28,592 nucleotides of DNA from UBA10133 sp964528565 (lineage in GTDB: Bacteria; Patescibacteriota; Microgenomatia; UBA1400; MFAQ01), in NCBI GenBank assembly GCA_964528565.1, contig CAZGSP010000029.1, positions 1 to 28,592 on the forward strand. Direction: 5' to 3'. A program made the translations under genes and the position numbers. How positions within the stretch are numbered: position 1 is the first letter of the stretch; each line of letters begins with the position of its first letter. Of this stretch, positions 23,758 to 28,592 are shown piece after piece. Under the pieces are notes generated by a model. It made no database searches and was not told the origin of the DNA. It worked only from the letters and a program-made list of their open reading frames with translations.

Positions 23758-24940
23758 GTCGATCAATCTTAAGACTCGATTCAAACAGCACTATGAAGGT
23801 TTTACGGAAGGGACTACCAAAGCCCAGCTATTCATACCAAAAACCAAGTATCTCTACCTCAAACCGGTCAGAAACGACATTGAAGCGGTTATTACCGAAG
23901 CTAATTACATCAAGTCCTATCGGCCCCGTTATAACTCAATCATTAAAGACGACCGTTCCAATCTTTACATTGTCTTTACCAACGATCCGTATCCCAAGAT
24001 CAGAATTATCCACGCCACCGATATACTTACCCTGGACCTGGACGACTATAACAAACAGGTGTTTGGACCTTACACATCGGGTCTCGCGACACAAAGTCTG
24101 ATCAAACAGATCAGACACATCTTCGGTCTTTGTTTATCACCCTTCAATTCGCGGGGGATTGCCTGTTTTAACTACCACCTTGGCCACTGCCCCGGTGCGT
24201 GTGTTGGCGAACTTACCGTCGAAAAATACCACCGGCATCTGGGTCACATCAAAAAGTTCTTATCCGGAAAATTTATTTTTCTCGATAAAAGCCTTCATCG
24301 TGAAATAAAATCGGCTATCAAAAGCCAAAACTTTGAAAGAGCTCAGGCAATTAAGATTGAAATAGAAGGTTTGCACCACTCCCTGAGTACCAGAAACTCC
24401 AGTTTACTGTTAAAACTCTCCGACGCTACGGACATTCTCCAGTATCAGATTGTCAAAAAGCTGGGTCACCCCCTACTTCGTCGGGCGCCTTTCCGTCTGG
24501 AATGCTTCGATCTGGCTCATCTCCAAGGAGAAAATTACGTGGGATCCATGGCGGTATTTATTAAAGGATCCCCACACACCGCCGGTTACCGTCATTTTCA
24601 TGTCAAGCCTCCCGATAGATCGGACACGGCGGCCATGAAACAAATAATTATGCGGCGGCTGTTACATCGGGAGTGGGGGACACCCGACCTGATCATCCTC
24701 GACGGTGGGAAACCCCAGCTTTCCGCAGTCCAGCCCCTTGTTCCGGCCAATATTCCGGTGATCGCTTTGGCAAAAAAACGGGAGACGGTCTATTTCTACG
24801 ACCTGACCCACCGCATCGTTTCCCTTAGTTTACCCTTGGAAGATCCGGTACTGAACCTGTTTAGAAGTATCCGCGATGAAGCGCATCGCTTTGCCAACAC
24901 GTTTCATAAAAAACAAAGACAAAAATCTTTAATCAAGTAA
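23603..24940 (+). CDS. uvrC: Excinuclease ABC subunit C, short form lacking C-terminal HhH
   Basis: UvrC makes both incisions around the lesion. The GIY-YIG nuclease is intact (Gly36-Ile-Tyr, Tyr49-Ile-Gly, Arg59, Glu99). Four cysteines, Cys177, Cys188, Cys196 and Cys200, have nearly the spacing of the iron-sulfur ligands reported for E. coli UvrC. The UVR domain (about 231-262) binds UvrB. The RNase H-like 5'-incision nuclease keeps its DDH triad: Asp303 (FDLAH), Asp367 (LDGGK), His428 (RDEAHRF). The protein stops at residue 445, about 17 residues after that His, so the tandem helix-hairpin-helix domain of roughly 600-residue UvrCs is absent. ATG 23603 is preferred; sequence from about residue 24 (SEEFWHSLPSIPGIY) already aligns with the family, so the overlap with the upstream gene is real. 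Confidence 0.95.
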   Translation: MALDLKPDLPSVLPPQRLSFTPESEEFWHSLPSIPGIYIFEDENKKPLYIGKSINLKTRFKQHYEGFTEGTTKAQLFIPKTKYLYLKPVRNDIEAVITEANYIKSYRPRYNSIIKDDRSNLYIVFTNDPYPKIRIIHATDILTLDLDDYNKQVFGPYTSGLATQSLIKQIRHIFGLCLSPFNSRGIACFNYHLGHCPGACVGELTVEKYHRHLGHIKKFLSGKFIFLDKSLHREIKSAIKSQNFERAQAIKIEIEGLHHSLSTRNSSLLLKLSDATDILQYQIVKKLGHPLLRRAPFRLECFDLAHLQGENYVGSMAVFIKGSPHTAGYRHFHVKPPDRSDTAAMKQIIMRRLLHREWGTPDLIILDGGKPQLSAVQPLVPANIPVIALAKKRETVYFYDLTHRIVSLSLPLEDPVLNLFRSIRDEAHRFANTFHKKQRQKSLIK

Positions 24941-24946
24941 TATACT
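24941..24946 (+). promoter_or_regulatory. -10 element of YvlD-like gene
   Basis: TATACT directly follows the uvrC stop codon and ends 12 bases before ATG 24959. The predicted leader is about five bases, without a Shine-Dalgarno. Confidence 0.45.
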
Positions 24947-24958
24947 TAATTTCAGAGT

Positions 24959-25372
24959 ATGAAAATCTTTTTAAGGCATGTTTTGATCAATCTCCTGGTT
25001 CTCTACCTTACGGATCTGTTTTATCCCGGATTTTCTATTCTTCATGACTTCAAGACTCTATTGTCCGCGGCGGTCATCTGGCTTCTTTTAAATAAGATCG
25101 TCAAGCCGATCATCAAACTGCTTCTTTTACCCATCAACCTGATCACTCTAAACCTCTTTTCTTGGGTAATCTCTCTGTTGACCCTTTTCCTTCTCAAGCT
25201 TTTGGTGGGTGGGATCAATATCGAAAGTTACAGTTTCCCGGGAGCCAATTTTGAGGGCTTTGTCATTCCGGCTATGTTCATCGGGGTCTTTCTCTCTTAT
25301 TTGATCACCTCCACCCTCCTAAACATCTTCCATAGCTTCATTTTCTGGCTCATCAGAAAGGACTCGGAGTAG
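24959..25372 (+). CDS. YvlD-like / phage holin family 4 membrane protein
   Basis: A 137-residue protein with four predicted membrane segments and the family pattern: LLNKIVKPIIKLLLLPINLITLNLFSWVI in the middle (the KPI...LPIN...T.G/NL core of COG1950) and an LVGGINIESYSFPG loop. Length fits. The name 'holin family' is historical; the function of YvlD-like proteins is not settled, and no phage genes are nearby. It is followed by secG after 16 bases, with a separate -10 between them. Confidence 0.82.
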   Translation: MKIFLRHVLINLLVLYLTDLFYPGFSILHDFKTLLSAAVIWLLLNKIVKPIIKLLLLPINLITLNLFSWVISLLTLFLLKLLVGGINIESYSFPGANFEGFVIPAMFIGVFLSYLITSTLLNIFHSFIFWLIRKDSE

Positions 25373-25374
25373 AA

Positions 25375-25380
25375 TATAAT
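25375..25380 (+). promoter_or_regulatory. -10 element of secG
   Basis: A perfect TATAAT ends eight bases before ATG 25389 and overlaps nothing coding. The predicted mRNA has one or two leader bases at most. Confidence 0.6.
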
Positions 25381-25388
25381 AAGACACT

Positions 25389-25610
25389 ATGCAAATCACC
25401 CTAATTATCCAAATCATTGTTTCGCTGATTCTCATTATCCTGGTCACCCTCCAATCGAAAGACTCATCCCTGGGAGCCGGCTTCGCTTCCGCCACCCAGT
25501 CCGGATTTCATACCAAAAGAGGACCGGAAAAGATGATTTATCTCGCCACCATCATTTTTTCGGTCATTTTTATGATCCTCTCCTTCCTTAATATCGCCAT
25601 TTGGAAATGA
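25389..25610 (+). CDS. secG: Preprotein translocase subunit SecG
   Basis: A 73-residue protein with two membrane segments (about 3-20 and 49-70) joined by the conserved SecG loop: LQSKDSSLGAGF (21-32) and a TKRGPEKMIYLAT segment (42-54). In the SecYEG channel SecG aids protein export across the inner membrane. The transglutaminase-like protein and the anchored binding protein nearby are likely clients, as are all exported proteins. The stop codon overlaps the next start (ATGA at 25607-25610). TGA serves as stop, consistent with the standard bacterial code. Confidence 0.92.
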   Translation: MQITLIIQIIVSLILIILVTLQSKDSSLGAGFASATQSGFHTKRGPEKMIYLATIIFSVIFMILSFLNIAIWK

Positions 25611-26941
25611 TTAATCCTTTTCGTGAAAGAATCTGGTACATCAAAGGATTCTTTAAAAAATATTCGCTTCAGATCCTGGTTAGTTTGGGAATTACTATTG
25701 CCGTCGTCTTACTGGGAAACACGATTATTTCCAAGTTTCCCAAGTCCAAAGCCCACTACCGGATTGGCATTGTCGGTCAATTCGGATCCGGCCAGCTACC
25801 TCCGTATATCATCAATTTTTTAAACGCCGGACTGGTGGTCCTTGACGGTAATCGGCAACCCCAACCGGGTTTGGCCGAAAGATGGGAAATTGGAGATGAC
25901 GGTAAAACTTATACTTTTTACTTAAAGCCAAACTTAAAGTGGTTCTCGGGAAAAGAGGTGAAGGCCTCGGATATCAAAATCTCGATTCCCAACATAAATA
26001 TTGAAACAATTGATCCAAATATTATTCGTTTCCGGATTCCTACAAAATTTTCTCCCTTTCTCTCACTTTTGAACATTCCGCTCTTAAATTCAAAGGGGGA
26101 GATAATCGGAAAGTACAGCATCCAACTAAAACAAAAATCATCCGGCGTTATTTCTCAAATCACCGTTGACACAAACGACAAAACTCTTGTCTTTAATGTT
26201 TTTCCTACCTCCAAACAAGCGCTAACCGCCTTCAAGCTGGGGCAGGTCGATCTGGTCTTAAACCTTCCATCGGAGTACCTGGCGGAAGCCGAACAATACG
26301 GAAAAATTTCCAAACAAGTGGATATGAACAGGGTAGTCATGTTAATTTTCAATCAACAGGATCCCAATCTAAAAGAAAAAAGTATTCGTCAAGGAATTGC
26401 CTACTCTCTCAAAGATAAAAATTTCGGTCAGACGGAAGCTCTCACCACCATCAGCCCGGCTTCGTGGGTTTTTAACCCTCTGGTAAAAACCTACCCTTAC
26501 AACCCCCAAAGAACCAGAGATCTTATCAAAGCCCCCATATCTCTAAATCTGGCTACCACCCCGGAGCTACTTTCTGTCGCGGAAAATATCAAATCTCAGC
26601 TATCCTCGGATCAAATTAGTATTAGCACCAAAGTCGTTACGTCTATCCCCGAACAATTTCAGTTACTCCTCAGTGTTTACAATATTCCCTCCGATCCGGA
26701 TCAATATCGGGATTGGCACTCGACCCAATCAACCAATATTGGCAGGGGGTCGGATGAAAAAATCGACAAACTTCTCGAAGACGGACGCATCACCGAGGAT
26801 ACCAAAGAAAGGAAAAAGATCTACTTTGACTTCCAAAAAACTTTCTCCGAAGAACTTCCGGCTCTGGTTCTCTATCACCCGTCGGTCTTTAATCTGGCGA
26901 GAAAAGATCTCTATTTTAAGATCATCAACACCGCCAATTAA
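25607..26941 (+). CDS. Membrane-anchored family 5 solute-binding protein
   Basis: The fold is that of SBP_bac_5 (peptide/oligopeptide-type ABC binding proteins): LNAGLVVLDGNRQPQPGLAERW, then GKTYTFYLKPNLKWFSGKEVKASDIK early, and an SDPDQYRDWHSTQSTNIGRGSD segment with a KIYFDFQKTFSEELPALVLY ending. Instead of a cleavable lipoprotein signal with Cys there is an uncleaved hydrophobic N-terminus (about residues 20-42), so it is probably tethered to the membrane. At 444 residues it is shorter than the usual 500-550. No permease or ATPase of a peptide importer is in the window. Start ATG 25607 overlaps the secG stop; an in-frame TTG at 25601 is possible. It ends one base from the convergent next gene. 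Confidence 0.85.
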   Translation: MINPFRERIWYIKGFFKKYSLQILVSLGITIAVVLLGNTIISKFPKSKAHYRIGIVGQFGSGQLPPYIINFLNAGLVVLDGNRQPQPGLAERWEIGDDGKTYTFYLKPNLKWFSGKEVKASDIKISIPNINIETIDPNIIRFRIPTKFSPFLSLLNIPLLNSKGEIIGKYSIQLKQKSSGVISQITVDTNDKTLVFNVFPTSKQALTAFKLGQVDLVLNLPSEYLAEAEQYGKISKQVDMNRVVMLIFNQQDPNLKEKSIRQGIAYSLKDKNFGQTEALTTISPASWVFNPLVKTYPYNPQRTRDLIKAPISLNLATTPELLSVAENIKSQLSSDQISISTKVVTSIPEQFQLLLSVYNIPSDPDQYRDWHSTQSTNIGRGSDEKIDKLLEDGRITEDTKERKKIYFDFQKTFSEELPALVLYHPSVFNLARKDLYFKIINTAN

Positions 26942-26942
26942 C

Positions 26943-28304
26943 TTATCTTTGGCTCGGATAAATTCTCAGATTCTTCAGACGTTGGATTGTTCTCTGTTCC
27001 GTACCGAATTTACCACCTTCGACACCCTTGTCTCTTAAGATAAAGATCATCATCGAAACAAGATTAAGGCAAATAAATGTCCCCACAAAAAGGTAAGCCC
27101 ACGCCATTCGCTTCTTGCTGATTTGAAGCAACAATTTCCCTAACAACAAAGCGAAAAACACCAGCGAAGAAAGATACATCCTTCCACCATAAGCGGCGGC
27201 TGCCCACCCTCCCTGAACGGTAATTATCAAAAACTGCCCCAAAAAGAAGAGGAGGGGATACTTCAAGTTCTTTAAATTCTCTTTTCTAATCAACAGATAG
27301 AGGAAGTAGATAAACAGCACCAATAGTAAAGGAGTTCTGTAAAAAAGACCGGTTACCGGATTAAAAAAACTTCCGAATATATCAATCACCGGTTTACTCT
27401 GAACTCTTTCCACAAGACCACGCCAATAAGGGTGATTCAGAGGATTGCCAAAGAGAATAATCCAATGAATGATCATTGGTGAAAAAGCAAAAATATAACC
27501 GGTCAGGAACTTCTTTGCCCGACCCATCAAAATCCTAAAATGGTTCGGCTTTTTACCGGAAAAATAGTTAGCGAGAGAAGAAAGACACCAAATGAGAACA
27601 ACGATTGAGTCTTGTGGTCTGGTAATTGTCATCAAGCCGGCGATTAAGCCCAAGAGCAAGCTATATTCCCAACAGTCTTTACGCAAAAACAAGTAGAAAA
27701 AGAGCGCCGACAGAAAAAATGAAGCAAAGTGAGAATTGATAACGTCAAAACCGGAGTAATAAAATAGGCTGGTCGACAGGAAGATGGATACGCTACTAAT
27801 TAAACTGATCTTACGGTTTTGAACCGTCAGGTTGATCACCTTTTCCAAAAAGAACAGTCCCAGAAACGAGTAGATCACCGCACCGACCCCTGTGAGTATT
27901 TGGTACCAGTCACCATAGCCCAAAGTAGAAATACCGGCACCAAAAAAATTTATCGTTAAGGCGATCAGATGAGCCAACAAATAGAAGGGGAGAAGCAGAA
28001 CGGCTACTCCGGTACCATAGAAGTTTTCCGCTTTCCCTTCCGGCGTGGTGGATACAATTTGGACGGAGGGCGAAAGAGTATCTTCAATTGCGTTGTTATG
28101 CTCACTATCGTAGATATGCCGGTACTCGTTGGTGTAGTCCCAGTCCCGATCAATTACCCAACTATGAAGATGAGAATAATAACCAATTCCGTCACCATAA
28201 ACAGCTTGTCCGGAAACAAAGTAATGGGTTAAAAAAATAAGTATCGCCAGAGCAAACAAGACGCTATAAACATACTTCCTGGCTGTTTCAAAAGACCAAT
28301 TCAT
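26943..28304 (-). CDS. Multi-pass membrane glycosyltransferase-like protein (GT-C type)
   Basis: A 453-residue protein with about ten or more hydrophobic segments. The first extracytoplasmic loop holds YGDGIGYYSHLHSW (Asp38), in the position of the catalytic acid motif of GT-C enzymes such as the PMT/ArnT/GT39 group. It has LITRP-like (GLMTITRPQDS) and FGNPLNHPYWRGL elements seen in many GT39-type or DUF-class membrane proteins. It would use a lipid-linked sugar donor to modify a surface molecule, which is inference. It has a single-gene promoter: TATAAT (28317-28312) ends seven bases before ATG 28304. The gene converges on the binding-protein gene with one base between stops. Confidence 0.72.
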   Translation of the reverse strand: MNWSFETARKYVYSVLFALAILIFLTHYFVSGQAVYGDGIGYYSHLHSWVIDRDWDYTNEYRHIYDSEHNNAIEDTLSPSVQIVSTTPEGKAENFYGTGVAVLLLPFYLLAHLIALTINFFGAGISTLGYGDWYQILTGVGAVIYSFLGLFFLEKVINLTVQNRKISLISSVSIFLSTSLFYYSGFDVINSHFASFFLSALFFYLFLRKDCWEYSLLLGLIAGLMTITRPQDSIVVLIWCLSSLANYFSGKKPNHFRILMGRAKKFLTGYIFAFSPMIIHWIILFGNPLNHPYWRGLVERVQSKPVIDIFGSFFNPVTGLFYRTPLLLVLFIYFLYLLIRKENLKNLKYPLLFFLGQFLIITVQGGWAAAAYGGRMYLSSLVFFALLLGKLLLQISKKRMAWAYLFVGTFICLNLVSMMIFILRDKGVEGGKFGTEQRTIQRLKNLRIYPSQR

Positions 28305-28311
28305 TAGCGGA

Positions 28312-28317
28312 ATTATA
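28312..28317 (-). promoter_or_regulatory. -10 element of GT-C gene
   Basis: A perfect TATAAT on the minus strand ends seven bases before ATG 28304, predicting a leaderless mRNA. From here to the tRNA at 28470 (about 150 bases) I see no gene, only a short hairpin (28351-28368) of unclear meaning and the putative tRNA terminator. Confidence 0.6.
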
Positions 28318-28443
28318 ACTCCAGGTGGACTCTGCGTGAATCTCTCGGATAATCTTCTGCTGAAGATTTCCTCGAACCGGACTCGGCAAGATCGTTACGA
28401 GCTTGCCTCCGTCACCCGATTCCTTTGGTCTAAATACACAAAC

Positions 28444-28464
28444 GTCCCGCCGCAAGGGCGAGAC
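28444..28464 (-). terminator. Putative terminator of tRNA-Val unit
   Basis: A GC-rich inverted repeat, eight positions with one C/A mismatch (28444-28451 against 28457-28464), begins five bases beyond the tRNA 3' end. In the minus direction it is followed by GTTTGTGTATTT, a moderate T-run. In the plus direction it is followed by TTTT, but there is no plus-strand gene to end. Confidence 0.45.
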
Positions 28465-28469
28465 TTTTG

Positions 28470-28543
28470 TGGACCCTGCAGGAATCGGACCTGCGACCTC
28501 CTCGATGTAAACGAGGCGCTCTAACCAACTGAGCTAAGAGTCC
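28470..28543 (-). tRNA. tRNA-Val (anticodon UAC)
   Basis: A full cloverleaf on the minus strand. Acceptor GGACTCT pairs with AGGGTCC (one G-T), D-arm GCTCAGTTGGTTAGAGC, anticodon stem CCTCG/CGAGG with loop TTTACAT (anticodon TAC at 28507-28509), and T-stem GCAGG/CCTGC. The discriminator is A (28470) and no CCA is encoded (it continues CAA), so a CCA-adding enzyme is needed. The T-loop reads TCCGATT, so position 55 is C instead of the almost universal U. Confidence 0.93.
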
Positions 28544-28556
28544 GACATAGATACTG

Positions 28557-28592
28557 TGCGCGGGAGAGGACTTGAACCTCCACGCCTTTTAG
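28557..28592 (-). tRNA. Partial tRNA, isotype not determinable
   Basis: Only the 3' part is inside the window: half of the anticodon stem (TAAAA), a five-base variable loop GGCGT, T-stem GGAGG/CCTCT with the normal loop TTCAAGT, acceptor strand CCCGCGC and discriminator A (28557). No CCA is encoded. The anticodon lies beyond the window edge. It is 13 bases upstream of tRNA-Val, so the two are probably cotranscribed. Confidence 0.85.

Noticed and set aside
24959..25372. Prophage, suggested by the 'phage holin' family name
   Set aside because: The protein belongs to the chromosomal YvlD-like group and there are no phage structural, lysis or integrase genes in the window.
28336..28524. Plus-strand 62-residue open frame ending in CGPCRNRTCDLLDVNEAL
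   Set aside because: Its C-terminal part is the antisense of tRNA-Val; such GPCRNRTCD peptides are a well-known artefact of translating across tRNA genes.
1..28592. CRISPR array, insertion sequences or tandem repeats
   Set aside because: I found no regularly spaced direct repeats, no transposase motif and no terminal inverted repeats on reading both strands; the only repeated block of note is the 26-bp operator pair.

Overview
The window reads as a compact bacterial chromosome segment, most likely from a Candidate Phyla Radiation lineage (Microgenomates-like). This is an inference from gene content, very tight packing, frequent ATGA overlaps and the near absence of Shine-Dalgarno sequences; no ribosomal marker is present. 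TGA is used as a stop (secG, for example), which argues against the code-25 CPR groups.

Layout. (1) 1-2142: GC-rich terminator, then uvrB. (2) 2147-4292: small accessory genes, namely an unknown helical protein, two NUDIX hydrolases and a nucleotidyltransferase-fold protein. (3) 4401-6944: a three-gene ABC-2 exporter. (4) 6956-8398: a solitary YegD-type Hsp70-like ATPase. (5) 8466-15290: a seven-gene minus-strand operon of nucleoside phosphorylase-family hydrolase, extended SDR, AroE-like dehydrogenase, nucleotidyltransferase, HPr-kinase-like protein, radical SAM enzyme and B12-binding radical SAM enzyme. It has the look of an undescribed biosynthetic or modification pathway. (6) 15392-18918: single-gene units on alternating strands, namely two paralogous nucleoside-deoxyribosyltransferase-like proteins around a DUF362 protein, a NUDIX hydrolase and a GT2 glycosyltransferase. 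(7) 19026-24940: uvrA, a secreted transglutaminase-like protein and a short uvrC. (8) 24959-28304: YvlD-like membrane protein, secG, a membrane-anchored family-5 solute-binding protein and a convergent GT-C-type membrane protein. (9) 28470-28592: tRNA-Val(UAC) and the 3' part of another tRNA.

Two regulatory patterns stand out. Almost every gene that heads a transcription unit has a TATAAT-like hexamer ending 5-9 bases before its start codon, predicting leaderless mRNAs. In addition, a 26-bp promoter/operator block with the inverted repeat GTGCAT-TAT-ATGCAC occurs twice, at the head of the seven-gene operon and before the GT2 gene about 3.6 kb away, suggesting one regulator controls both. Regions 5 and 6 look more A+T-rich than the uvr genes on either side (one counted 60-base line: 20 G+C at 13561 against 30 at 121), consistent with an acquired island.
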